A DNA stretch of 64,000 bases from an uncultured Ignavibacteria bacterium (GTDB taxonomy: Bacteria > Bacteroidota > Ignavibacteria > Tepidaquicellales > Tepidaquicellaceae), in NCBI GenBank assembly GCA_937974175.1, contig CALJIG010000025.1:36074-100073 (forward strand), given 5' to 3'. Shown piece after piece: positions 8,775 to 17,187 of the stretch (its first letter is position 1; every line of letters begins with the position of its first letter). The position numbers and the translations under genes are program-made. The notes beneath the pieces were generated by a model that saw nothing but the letters and a program-made list of their open reading frames with translations, was not told the origin of the DNA and ran no database searches.

Positions 8775-9896
8775 TTAAGGGATATAATTGAGAGTTAATC
8801 CTAAGGTTAAATTATTATTGTTTGTGGAGAAATCTCCGCTAGCCAGATTAGAATAATAATGTTTAGGCTCTTTAGGAAGTCCGATGCTGGAAACATCTAT
8901 TTTTATATTTAAAGGATTTTTAAAATTAAAAATTTTACTTACCGGGATATTCAATCCTGCGCCGGCTGTAAATTCAGAATGATAACCGCCGCCATAACTG
9001 TTATTACCTGCTTCGGAATAATAATATCCTGCTCTCAAATACAGAATATTTTTTATAATAACTTCTTCGCCGATTTTGAATACAGCATCAAAGCTTGAAT
9101 TTATGATTTTTTCATACTCCGCATGAGTAAATAAAGAAAATAAATCACTTTCATTCAGCGCAGATTTATCAACAAATTTTATCTGATGACTTGCGCCAAT
9201 TCTGAAAATTACGGGTAAAGAATTTACAAAATTTATATTGTAAGATCTGGATGTTCTTGACGTTTTGGAATTTGTAATATTATAAAGTGCAGTTCCTAAT
9301 TGAATAATTTGTTTTTGTGCGGAAGAATGTATTTCAAATTTTTTCAAAAGACCTAAGTCAATCGTTACTCCGTCATCAATGGCAGATTCTGGAAATCCTG
9401 TTACGTTATAGATGTAATTAGAATAATGAAAAACGCCCATATTTATTCCCGCGTAAAAACCTTTAAGAACTTCTCTCGAATAATTTAAATTATAAATTGC
9501 ATCATAATAACCTCCGCTGTACTTATCTTTGAACGCATAAATATTCTGCTGGTCTTTGCTGTAATGATAAGCACTTAGCCCGATACTTCCAAATTTTTTA
9601 TTTGAATACGAAGCTTCATAATAATGAAGGCTTGGCTTGGCGCGACCGACTTCCGTATAAGAATAATTAAATTTTAAACCGCTTGAAAGACTTGTTAACG
9701 CTGGATTATAATAAGCTCCATAGTCACCACTATTATTTGCCACCTGACCCCTGCCCATGGCTTCTGCTTTAGCGCTGGGTGTATGGTAAACAAATAATGT
9801 GGCAAGAGTTCCGTAATACATGTTGTATTCAAATGTCTCCTGAGAATAAATAAGATTATTTGATAGAACAAATATAAATAGCAAGATGGTTTTCAT
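8775..9896 (-). CDS. PorV/PorQ-like outer-membrane barrel protein, paralogue 2
   Basis: 373 aa from the ATG at 9896, which begins a good signal peptide (MKTILLFIFVLSNNLIYSQ). An upstream TTG at 9920 would overlap the previous gene and add a non-signal leader, so it is rejected. It has the same architecture as its neighbours: SAKAEAMGRGQVANNSGDYG, then YNPALTSLSSGL, NYSREVLKGFYAGINMGVFH, EYEKIINSSFDAVFKIGEE and a barrel end LTLGLTLNYIP. The strong likeness to paralogue 1 in the ExxLNSxFDAVxKIGEE region suggests these two are the most recent duplicates. Confidence 0.75.
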   Translation of the reverse strand: MKTILLFIFVLSNNLIYSQETFEYNMYYGTLATLFVYHTPSAKAEAMGRGQVANNSGDYGAYYNPALTSLSSGLKFNYSYTEVGRAKPSLHYYEASYSNKKFGSIGLSAYHYSKDQQNIYAFKDKYSGGYYDAIYNLNYSREVLKGFYAGINMGVFHYSNYIYNVTGFPESAIDDGVTIDLGLLKKFEIHSSAQKQIIQLGTALYNITNSKTSRTSRSYNINFVNSLPVIFRIGASHQIKFVDKSALNESDLFSLFTHAEYEKIINSSFDAVFKIGEEVIIKNILYLRAGYYYSEAGNNSYGGGYHSEFTAGAGLNIPVSKIFNFKNPLNIKIDVSSIGLPKEPKHYYSNLASGDFSTNNNNLTLGLTLNYIP

Positions 9897-9916
9897 ACTT
9901 TTAAAAGTTAGATGAA

Positions 9917-10993
9917 TCAAATTGTGGGAACCCAGTTTAACTTCAGTGATACAGTATTAAATCTTCCGAATCTTTCTACTCCATTCCACGAGTCTCTTTC
10001 CGGCGGCTGCTCAAGATTTACATAATCAATTGAAAGAGATAATGGAGAAGCTAATTGAAATATTAAATCAACCGGAATTTTCACACCTGCTCCGTATGAG
10101 TCACCATTTAATTTCCCACTTGTACTTCTTTCAAATGTGTTCCCGATAGTATATCCTGCTCTGAAAGAAAATATATCAAAAAAAGTAACTTCACCTCCAA
10201 GTTTAATCTTTACATATCTGCTAGAATTTGTCACAGCTTCAAATTCTACATGAGCCAATAAACCAATCAGATTTAATTTTTTAATTATATCATCTCTTTT
10301 ATATTTTACTTTGTAACTTCCCCCTAATCGTAGGATTGCTGGCAAAGGATAGTATTGAGTATTGCCAAGTGTAAGACCGTTATCGTACTTTGTTCTGTTT
10401 AAATTGGTATAAGCACTTCCAATTTGGAACAATTGTGAAATATTTTTAGATGAGTTTTCTACAGGAATCTTTATTAAAATACCTATATCAATTATATAAA
10501 TTGTTTTATTGGTTTCAATTGGTTCATACATTCCGGCAAAATGCGGAGTAAGTAAATTTACATTTACACCTGCATAAAAATTCTTAACAATCTCTTTTGA
10601 ATAATTCAAATTATATATTGAGTGATAATTGTTTTTAAAATCATAGGTTTGATAGTTTATCTGATATCGACTGAGACTGAAACTGCCTATATTTTTTATT
10701 TTATATGATGTGCCAAAGTAATTAAACTTAGCATCATTATAATTTTTATAATTGTTTGAAAAGGAAGTATTAACAGTCAGTCCTTCACTAAGACTTGTAA
10801 GGGCAGGATTATAATATGAACCAAACTCATTTTCTGAATATGCAACAAGACCACCACCCATCGATTGACCTTTAGCACTAGGCTGCCTATCAATGTAAAG
10901 CTCTTCTAGAAAACCGTAGTAATTTTTTGAGTAGGACTGAGGAAAACATAAACCCGAAAATAGAAGAAACAGAAATAACCAGATGTTTTTCAT
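9917..10993 (-). CDS. PorV/PorQ-like outer-membrane barrel protein, paralogue 3
   Basis: 358 aa with signal peptide MKNIWLFLFLLFSGLCFPQS. The family motif reads SAKGQSMGGGLVAYSENEFG followed by YNPALTSLSEGL. It shares NYSKEIVKNFYAGVNVNL, the late SIDYVNLEQP segment and terminal aromatic strands with paralogue 4, so 3 and 4 form a sub-pair. It has 20 bases between its stop and the ATG of paralogue 2, so cotranscription downstream is likely. It probably acts as a surface barrel; any transported partner is unknown. Confidence 0.73.
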   Translation of the reverse strand: MKNIWLFLFLLFSGLCFPQSYSKNYYGFLEELYIDRQPSAKGQSMGGGLVAYSENEFGSYYNPALTSLSEGLTVNTSFSNNYKNYNDAKFNYFGTSYKIKNIGSFSLSRYQINYQTYDFKNNYHSIYNLNYSKEIVKNFYAGVNVNLLTPHFAGMYEPIETNKTIYIIDIGILIKIPVENSSKNISQLFQIGSAYTNLNRTKYDNGLTLGNTQYYPLPAILRLGGSYKVKYKRDDIIKKLNLIGLLAHVEFEAVTNSSRYVKIKLGGEVTFFDIFSFRAGYTIGNTFERSTSGKLNGDSYGAGVKIPVDLIFQLASPLSLSIDYVNLEQPPERDSWNGVERFGRFNTVSLKLNWVPTI

Positions 10994-11306
10994 AGGTGAA
11001 TTGAATAATTTTGATAAGTTTTTACGCGGAAAAAATGCCGCTAACGTTTTTACAATTGTTCTGTTTTAGAAAAAGTAAATGTCAGCTCTTATGGGTGCAT
11101 TTTTTAAGTTTGGGGCTGTGTGATGTTTAGAAAGTAACAAATTACTGTAAAACAAATATAATAAATAAAAAATTAAAATGAAGGTATGAATTTTAAATTA
11201 AGATTGATTGTATTGAAATGGTCCCATGAACTGAAATATTTTAGAAAAGAAATTATATTCATGGGAGCATATTAAATTCATTTTATAGACATAATAAATT
11301 CAGATA
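10994..11306. other. Intergenic gap inside the barrel gene cluster
   Basis: There is no gene in these 313 bases. A 9-bp inverted repeat (tcccatgaa at 11222-11230 with ttcatggga at 11258-11266, 27-base loop) lies downstream of the gene at 11307 and may be a weak terminator. The part next to 10993 should hold the promoter for paralogue 3, but I see no clear consensus. Confidence 0.5.
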
Positions 11307-12437
11307 TTAATGTTGCAATGTAACAGGGAAAGGATTAAAATTTAAATTAAAACTTATAGTATTAAATTTATCAACATTTAATGTAGTTAATGCTGTTGGT
11401 TGTTTAAGGTTTACATAGTCAATACTTAAACTCAACGGATTTCTCATCTTAAAAATAGTGCTGAGAGGAATTTTTAACCCTGCCCCATACGTAAACTGAG
11501 AAAATGAACTTTCAATATCGGGATTTCCATGATTATTAATTTTCTGACTGAAATAGCCTGCCCGCAGCGAAAAAAGATCTCCAATAGTTGTTTCCTGCCC
11601 GAATTTAATAATAAATTTAAAATCAGATGTTGCATTTACAACATTTTCATATTCTAAATGGGAAAGTAATTCAATATCATTTGTATTCGGCACAATAAGA
11701 TTTCCTTTAAGTTTCATGTTATAACTACCGGCTAATCTTAATATAGATGGAAGCGGAGTAGTATAAACATCTACATCCGGTTTTATTTTTGTTCCTGTAA
11801 CGTTATATATAGTTCCTCCGAGTTGAAATGTATGCAGTAAATTTTTATTGACAGGACTAGGGAATTCAAATCTTTTCAATAATCCGAAGTCTAATGAAAA
11901 TGCTGTATTAGTAGTTTTTCCCAGAGTGAAATCTGATGTATAAGGAAGAACAATTTCATTCATTGTAATATTTAATCCTCCATATAAATCTTTTATTATT
12001 TCTCTCGAGTAGTTAAGAGTATAGAGTGATCGGTTATAATCATTTGTTGTTCCTATTTCCGCGCCTGTCTCATTAGTAATAATTATAGGTCCGATTGTCC
12101 AATGATATCTGCTGAGTGAAAAACTTCCAAGTTTTTTATCTGTATACGATAAGCCGAAATAATTATACTTCGCATCATCCCATATATAATATGGTCTTGA
12201 AAAAGACGTGTTAAATGTAAACCCGTTATTTAATGAAGTAAGTGCAGGATTAGAAAAGGAACCAAAGTTTCCGTCCGTATTTGCCGCAGACCCTCTTCCC
12301 ATCGCCTCAGATTTAGCGCTTGGCATCCGTTCAAAATAAAGCTCAGAAAGTATACCTCCATATGTATTTTGTGTGTAAGACTGTGAATATAAACAAGATG
12401 TTAAAAACAATAAAAATACGACAACACTATTTCGCAT
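11307..12437 (-). CDS. PorV/PorQ-like outer-membrane barrel protein, paralogue 4
   Basis: 376 aa from the ATG at 12437, which starts the signal peptide MRNSVVVFLLFLTSCLYSQ. The open frame continues 89 codons upstream, but that part is low-complexity and overlaps the divergent regulator gene, so it is rejected. The motif SAKSEAMGRGSAANTDGNFG is followed by NPALTSLNNGF. It also carries NYSREIIKDLYGGLNI, LFSLRAGYF and SIDYVNLKQP. It is the first gene of the four-gene cluster, divergent from a TetR regulator, with a candidate promoter at 12483-12515. Confidence 0.75.
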   Translation of the reverse strand: MRNSVVVFLLFLTSCLYSQSYTQNTYGGILSELYFERMPSAKSEAMGRGSAANTDGNFGSFSNPALTSLNNGFTFNTSFSRPYYIWDDAKYNYFGLSYTDKKLGSFSLSRYHWTIGPIIITNETGAEIGTTNDYNRSLYTLNYSREIIKDLYGGLNITMNEIVLPYTSDFTLGKTTNTAFSLDFGLLKRFEFPSPVNKNLLHTFQLGGTIYNVTGTKIKPDVDVYTTPLPSILRLAGSYNMKLKGNLIVPNTNDIELLSHLEYENVVNATSDFKFIIKFGQETTIGDLFSLRAGYFSQKINNHGNPDIESSFSQFTYGAGLKIPLSTIFKMRNPLSLSIDYVNLKQPTALTTLNVDKFNTISFNLNFNPFPVTLQH

Positions 12438-12482
12438 ATGTGAGAGTTTAATTAAATTAATAATTATTAAATCTAATATAAT

Positions 12483-12515
12483 AAAATATATTAAATTTTT
12501 CTGTAATCTTACAAA
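12483..12515 (-). promoter_or_regulatory. Candidate Bacteroidota-type promoter for paralogue 4
   Basis: Read on the minus strand: TTTG (12512-12515), 21 bases, TATATTTT (12483-12490), against the TTTG and TAnnTTTG consensus. The final G is missing and the spacer is long by one or two. It lies about 46 bases upstream of the ATG. Confidence 0.4.
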
Positions 12516-12521
12516 TACTTT

Positions 12522-12537
12522 TAGATTGCTAAATCTA
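12522..12537. promoter_or_regulatory. Candidate operator for the TetR regulator
   Basis: TAGATT-gcta-AATCTA is a perfect 6-bp inverted repeat in the 124-base divergent region, 24 bases before the regulator's ATG and just outside the TTTG box of the divergent gene. The position suits autoregulation; binding is inference. Confidence 0.4.
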
Positions 12538-12561
12538 TAAAAATAAATTATTTTGGAAACT

Positions 12562-13212
12562 ATGAGGACTAATATAGTTTCCAGCGATAAACTGACTAAC
12601 ACAGAAAAAGATAAAATACTTTTTTTTTTTTTAATTATTTTTTTCAAAGAAGGCTTCAAAAAAATCACTCTGAATGAAATTGCATCCGGGCTTATGATGA
12701 GCAAGAATACTATCTACAAACATTTTCATTCTAAAGATGCATTGCACAATGAAGTAATTCATAATTTTCTGAATAAAACACATGAGAACATTGCAAAGAT
12801 TGTTAACTACGATGAAAACTCTGTGAAGAAATTTATTTCACTTCTGAATTTTTTAGGTAAAACACTCAGCTCAATTTCTCCTAAGTGGATGGATGATTTA
12901 CGGATTCACTCGCCTGAACTTTGGGAAAAAATGGATAATTTCAGAAAAGAAAAAATGTATCTCTTCCTTTCTAAAATAATCATACAGGGGCAGAAAGAAG
13001 AACTCGTAGAAGATTATCCTCCATCGATTATTATAGAAATTTTTATCACATCAGTTCGCTCCATAATAAATCCTTATTTTTTAACCTCACATAATTTTTC
13101 CTATACAGAAGCCGTTAATAGTACTTTCGATATTTTATTAAACGGCATACTGACTACTAAAGGAAAAAAAGTTTACAAGAATTTTTCAAACCACAATTAT
13201 GAAATTCACTAG
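12562..13212 (+). CDS. TetR-family regulator of the exporter operon
   Basis: A TetR/AcrR repressor of 216 aa from ATG 12562 (a TTG at 12553 is possible). The N-terminal helix-turn-helix aligns well: GFKKITLNEIASGLMMSKNT then IYKHFHSKDALHNEVI. The ligand-binding part is helical and typical in length. It overlaps the start of the membrane-fusion gene by 14 bases, so it is the first gene of the exporter operon, matching E. coli ybiH (cecR) before ybhG. A run of 13 T (12620-12632) encodes FFF just before the helix-turn-helix; a one-base slip there would remove the whole DNA-binding domain frame. Confidence 0.9.
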   Translation: MRTNIVSSDKLTNTEKDKILFFFLIIFFKEGFKKITLNEIASGLMMSKNTIYKHFHSKDALHNEVIHNFLNKTHENIAKIVNYDENSVKKFISLLNFLGKTLSSISPKWMDDLRIHSPELWEKMDNFRKEKMYLFLSKIIIQGQKEELVEDYPPSIIIEIFITSVRSIINPYFLTSHNFSYTEAVNSTFDILLNGILTTKGKKVYKNFSNHNYEIH

Positions 13213-14161
13213 CATTGCCTTACTCCTGTTTGTTATATTTTCCGGCTGCTCAAAAAAAGAAGATGAAGGAATAATATCATCTACCGGAACAATTGAAAGT
13301 GTAAATGTAACTGTAAGTTCAAAAGTCGCAGGACAGATAGATGCACTTAATTTTAAAGAAGGTGATAAGGTAAAAGAAGGCGATTTACTGCTTACCATTG
13401 ACCATGATTTGCTCGACATACAGTTACGTCAGGCCCAGGCCGGAGTTGATTTAGCACAGGCTCAGTTCAATCTTGTTAAAAACGGAGCTACGAAGAATGA
13501 TATAAAAATCCAAGCTGATTTAGTTGAGCAGGCACGTATAAATCTTGATGCAGCAAAAACAGACAGGGACAGAACAGAAAATCTTTATAAAGAAAATTCC
13601 ATCACAAAGCAGCAATATGATAATGCGCTCTCACGTTATGATTTAGCCGCGGCTCAATATCAGACAGCAAAAGATAATCTTACCAAAATAAAAAATATAA
13701 CACGACCTGAAGATATAGAATCTGCAAGAGCGAATCTGAACAAAGCAATTTCCGCTTATGATTTACTTAAGCAGAATATAAGTGATTGCAGCGTGTACGC
13801 TCCGGTAAACGGAATTATTTCAAAGAAATTTGTAGAGAAAGGCGAGATTGTAAATCCGCAGTCGTCACTATTAAAAATATCCGATCTGGAAACAGTTAAT
13901 CTTATGATTTATGTATCTGAAACCGAGCTCGGAAAAGTAAAACTTAACGAAACGGCAGATGTAACTGTGGATGCATATAAAGATAAAGTTTACAAAGGAA
14001 AAGTTATTTTTATTTCACCTGAAGCTGAATTTACTCCGAAGAATATTCAGACAAAAGATGAAAGAACTAAATTAGTATTCGGAGTTAAGCTGGAAATTCC
14101 AAATCCGCAATTTGACTTAAAGCCGGGAATGCCTGCCGATGCAAAATTATTTGTGAAATAA
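13199..14161 (+). CDS. HlyD-family membrane fusion lipoprotein (YbhG-like)
   Basis: The periplasmic adaptor of an ABC exporter, 320 aa. A lipoprotein signal ends in FSGCSKK with the lipobox Cys at about residue 17. A first half-lipoyl segment (SSKVAGQIDALNFKEGDKVK) is followed by a long alpha-helical hairpin (about 75-190) and the second half (CSVYAPVNGIISKKFVEKG), then a beta-barrel domain with LKPGMPADAKLFVK at the end. Gene order and size match YbhG. It would link the inner-membrane ABC-2 permeases to an outer-membrane channel, which is not in this operon. Confidence 0.9.
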   Translation: MKFTSIALLLFVIFSGCSKKEDEGIISSTGTIESVNVTVSSKVAGQIDALNFKEGDKVKEGDLLLTIDHDLLDIQLRQAQAGVDLAQAQFNLVKNGATKNDIKIQADLVEQARINLDAAKTDRDRTENLYKENSITKQQYDNALSRYDLAAAQYQTAKDNLTKIKNITRPEDIESARANLNKAISAYDLLKQNISDCSVYAPVNGIISKKFVEKGEIVNPQSSLLKISDLETVNLMIYVSETELGKVKLNETADVTVDAYKDKVYKGKVIFISPEAEFTPKNIQTKDERTKLVFGVKLEIPNPQFDLKPGMPADAKLFVK

Positions 14162-14163
14162 TT

Positions 14164-15099
14164 TTGGAAGAAATAATAAAAATATCGAATCTTAAAAAAG
14201 TATACGGCGATGTTATCGGAATCGATGATATTAGCTTCAGCATTTATAAAAATGAAATGTTCGGCTTCGTCGGCCCGGATGGCGCGGGAAAAACGACAAC
14301 AATTCGATTGCTATGCGGACTTATAAATCCCACTGAAGGAACGGCGGACATTATGGGATATGACTTACGCAAAGACAAAATGAAGATAAAAGATAATATC
14401 GGCTACCTTTCACAAAAATTCAGTTTATACACTGACCTGAGCGTAGATGAGAATATAGAATTTTTTGCCGATATTCACGGAGTGAAAAACTATAAAGAAC
14501 GAAGAGACGAGCTGCTGAAATTTACACGGCTTACTGAATTCAGAAAATTCTATGCAGGAAAACTTTCCGGGGGAATGAAGCAGAAGCTTGCACTTGCCTG
14601 CACATTGATACATAAACCAAAGATTATTTTTCTTGATGAGCCGACTACGGGAGTTGACCCGGTATCCCGCAGGGACTTCTGGAAAATCCTTTCCGATTTA
14701 ATTAAAGAAGAAATCACAATTATTATCTCCACTCCATACTTAGATGAAGCGGAACGTTTTAACCGCATTGCCTTATTTGATAATGCAAAAATATTAAAAC
14801 TTGATACACCTGCCCATATAAGGGAAGGACTTAACAAAATTGTAATTGAAATAGTCTGTTCCGATATAAGAAAATCAGATAAAGTCCTTAGAGAGAATAC
14901 AAATTTTGAAATACAGACTTTCGGAGACAGGTTGAATGTAGTTGCAGATAATTTTGAAAAGGACTTCCCGCAGATAGAATCCATACTTAATAAAAACGGA
15001 ATTGAAGTTCATGATAAACGGATGATTCCCGCTTCGCTGGAAAATGTTTTTATTCATCTGTTAAAAAAAGAGCATCAGAAAGAACATGAACCTAGCTGA
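14164..15099 (+). CDS. ABC exporter ATPase 1 (N-terminal-half YbhF-like)
   Basis: The ATPase of an ABC-2-type exporter, 311 aa, starting at TTG 14164 two bases after the previous stop. Walker A is GPDGAGKTT (37-45), the signature LSGGMKQ (134-140) and Walker B IIFLDEP (154-160). The switch region reads ISTPYLDEAE, so the usual switch histidine is replaced by proline. With the degenerate signature of ATPase 2, this predicts one weak and one active ATP site in a heterodimer. In E. coli YbhF the two domains are one chain; here they are separate genes with a 14-base overlap. Confidence 0.92.
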   Translation: MEEIIKISNLKKVYGDVIGIDDISFSIYKNEMFGFVGPDGAGKTTTIRLLCGLINPTEGTADIMGYDLRKDKMKIKDNIGYLSQKFSLYTDLSVDENIEFFADIHGVKNYKERRDELLKFTRLTEFRKFYAGKLSGGMKQKLALACTLIHKPKIIFLDEPTTGVDPVSRRDFWKILSDLIKEEITIIISTPYLDEAERFNRIALFDNAKILKLDTPAHIREGLNKIVIEIVCSDIRKSDKVLRENTNFEIQTFGDRLNVVADNFEKDFPQIESILNKNGIEVHDKRMIPASLENVFIHLLKKEHQKEHEPS

Positions 15100-16045
15100 A
15101 AAGAACAAAATTGAAAATTCAATCGAAGTAAAAAATCTGACGAAGAAGTTTGGAGATTTTACATCGGTGGATAACGTTTCGTTTGATGTTCGGAAAGGTG
15201 AGATATTCGGATTTCTCGGTGCTAACGGCGCAGGTAAATCAACTACAATAAAAATGCTATGCGGAATACTTGAGCCTACTTCAGGCGATGCCACTGTTGG
15301 AGGATATTCCATTATGGCTCAATCTGAATCCGTAAAAAGAAATATCGGATATATGTCACAAAAATTTTCTCTCTATAATGATTTAACAATAGGAGAGAAT
15401 ATTAACTTCTTCGGCGGAGTGTACGGACTTGAAGGTGAAGATTTACTCAAAAGGAAAAAATGGGTCTTAAAAATTGCAAATCTTGAAGGCAAGGAAAAAT
15501 TACTGACAGGCTCATTGCCCACAGGAATTAAACAACGATTAGCTTTAGGTACAGCAGTTATTCATTCGCCGACAATAGTATTTTTAGATGAACCGACGGG
15601 TGGAGTAGACCCGATTGAACGCAGGAATTTCTGGAATCTTATCAACGATTTATCTGCTGAAGGGACAACTGTTTTTGTAACAACTCATTATCTTGATGAA
15701 GCGGAATTCTGTAATCGGATCTTATTGATAGATGCGGGGAAAATAATTGCCGGCGGCAGCCCGAAAGAGTTAAAAGAAAAATATATTACTACAATAATTT
15801 TAGAAATTGAATGCGATAAAACTATAGATGCTTTAACTTTACTTGAAGACTCAAACTATTTTGACAGCACAACAATTTTCGGTAATTACATTCACGTTAA
15901 GCTTAAAGAAAATACACGCGAAGATGAAGCGAAAGCAATTATTCATAAGCTTCTTTCAGAAAGCAACATAAAAGAGAAAAGAACCGACAAAATTTCACCG
16001 ACACTTGAAGATGTTTTTATAACTTTGCTGGAAAAGAAAGATTAA
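15086..16045 (+). CDS. ABC exporter ATPase 2 (C-terminal-half YbhF-like)
   Basis: The second ATPase of the exporter, 319 aa. Walker A is GANGAGKS (45-52), Walker B IVFLDEP, and the switch histidine is present in TTHYLDEAE. The signature is degenerate (SLPTGIKQ in place of LSGGQ), as is usual for the second domain of YbhF-type proteins. Its start overlaps the end of ATPase 1, indicating translational coupling and probably equal amounts. It should provide the Walker motifs of the active site that pairs with LSGGMKQ of ATPase 1. Confidence 0.92.
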   Translation: MNLAEKNKIENSIEVKNLTKKFGDFTSVDNVSFDVRKGEIFGFLGANGAGKSTTIKMLCGILEPTSGDATVGGYSIMAQSESVKRNIGYMSQKFSLYNDLTIGENINFFGGVYGLEGEDLLKRKKWVLKIANLEGKEKLLTGSLPTGIKQRLALGTAVIHSPTIVFLDEPTGGVDPIERRNFWNLINDLSAEGTTVFVTTHYLDEAEFCNRILLIDAGKIIAGGSPKELKEKYITTIILEIECDKTIDALTLLEDSNYFDSTTIFGNYIHVKLKENTREDEAKAIIHKLLSESNIKEKRTDKISPTLEDVFITLLEKKD

Positions 16046-16053
16046 TACAAATA

Positions 16054-17187
16054 ATGTTCACAAGAATATTTGCCATAGTGAAAAAGGAATTCAGACAGAT
16101 CGTCCGCGATAAGCGCTCGCTTGTTCTAATTTTTTTCTATCCTGTATTCATGCTGATTTTATTCGGATACGCTTTGAACTTTGATGTAACTCATATCAAG
16201 ATGGGAATTTATGATCTGGAAAAATCGGAATTCTCAAGAGAGTTTATAAAAACGTTCAACTCATCTGAGTATTTTGATATTGTAAAGTACATCAATAATC
16301 CTGATGATGTAAACCACTCGTTGGATGATAAAAGTGTTCAGTGTGTTGTAACAATTCCCGCAGACTTTTCTCAAAAATTTTACTCAAAAGAAAAAACAGA
16401 TGTACAATTTTTAGTTGACGGAGTGAACGGCAATACGGCAACTATTATAATGAACTATGTAAATGCTGCAACTCTTGGCTTCTCGCAAAAGATATCGGCA
16501 GATATACTTGCACGTGCAGGCGGCAACATAAAAATGCCGGTGAATATTCAGGGAGTGTTCTGGTACAATCCGGATTTAAAAACTACAGAGTTCCTTATCC
16601 CCGGACTTATAGCAACAATATTAATAGTAATCTGCGTTACACTTACAGCCGTTTCAATCGTCAGAGAAAAGGAACAAGGTACAATTGAGCAGATAAATGT
16701 TTCCCCTGTTTCACCGCTGGAATTAATTCTTGGCAAAATAATTCCTTATATTTTATTAGCAATACTTATTTCGATTATAGTTCTTTTGCTTGGAGCAATT
16801 TTATTTGGAGTGCAGATAAAGGGAAGTATTTTATATATGTTTGTTGGAACGTTGCTTTATCTGATTGCTTGCTTAAGCATGGGAATTTTTGTCTCAACAA
16901 TTGCAGACTCTATGCAGGTTGCATTTCAGCTAAGCACGTTAATATCGCAGCTGCCGACAAATATTTTATCAGGATTTATTTTCCCTATAGAAAGTATGCC
17001 CTGGCCGATTCAAATTATTACTAATCTCTCCCCTGCTAAATTTTTCCTTGTTATATTAAGGTCGGTTGTAATCAAAGGAACGGGCATAGAAACTTTCTGG
17101 CAGCAGTTTGTTTACCTCGCAATTTTTGCATTGGCATTTTTAACCATTGCAATGATACGCACGGCAAGACAAAGGAGAACAGTATAA
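16054..17187 (+). CDS. ABC-2 type permease (YbhS-like)
   Basis: The membrane subunit of the exporter, 377 aa. An N-terminal segment (KKEFRQIVRDKRSLVLIFFY) leads into the first transmembrane helix, followed by a large extracytoplasmic domain (about 50-180) and five C-terminal helices. The hallmark REKEQGTIEQINVSPVSPLE lies in the coupling region. It is 8 bases from ATPase 2 and shares its stop codon with the next start (taATG), so the two permeases are coupled and presumably form a heterodimer. Confidence 0.92.
   Translation: MFTRIFAIVKKEFRQIVRDKRSLVLIFFYPVFMLILFGYALNFDVTHIKMGIYDLEKSEFSREFIKTFNSSEYFDIVKYINNPDDVNHSLDDKSVQCVVTIPADFSQKFYSKEKTDVQFLVDGVNGNTATIIMNYVNAATLGFSQKISADILARAGGNIKMPVNIQGVFWYNPDLKTTEFLIPGLIATILIVICVTLTAVSIVREKEQGTIEQINVSPVSPLELILGKIIPYILLAILISIIVLLLGAILFGVQIKGSILYMFVGTLLYLIACLSMGIFVSTIADSMQVAFQLSTLISQLPTNILSGFIFPIESMPWPIQIITNLSPAKFFLVILRSVVIKGTGIETFWQQFVYLAIFALAFLTIAMIRTARQRRTV

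Noticed and set aside
12438..12704. N-terminal extension of the barrel gene at 11307
   Set aside because: The extension is low-complexity, overlaps the divergent regulator gene, and the internal Met at 12437 starts a good signal peptide like those of the paralogues.
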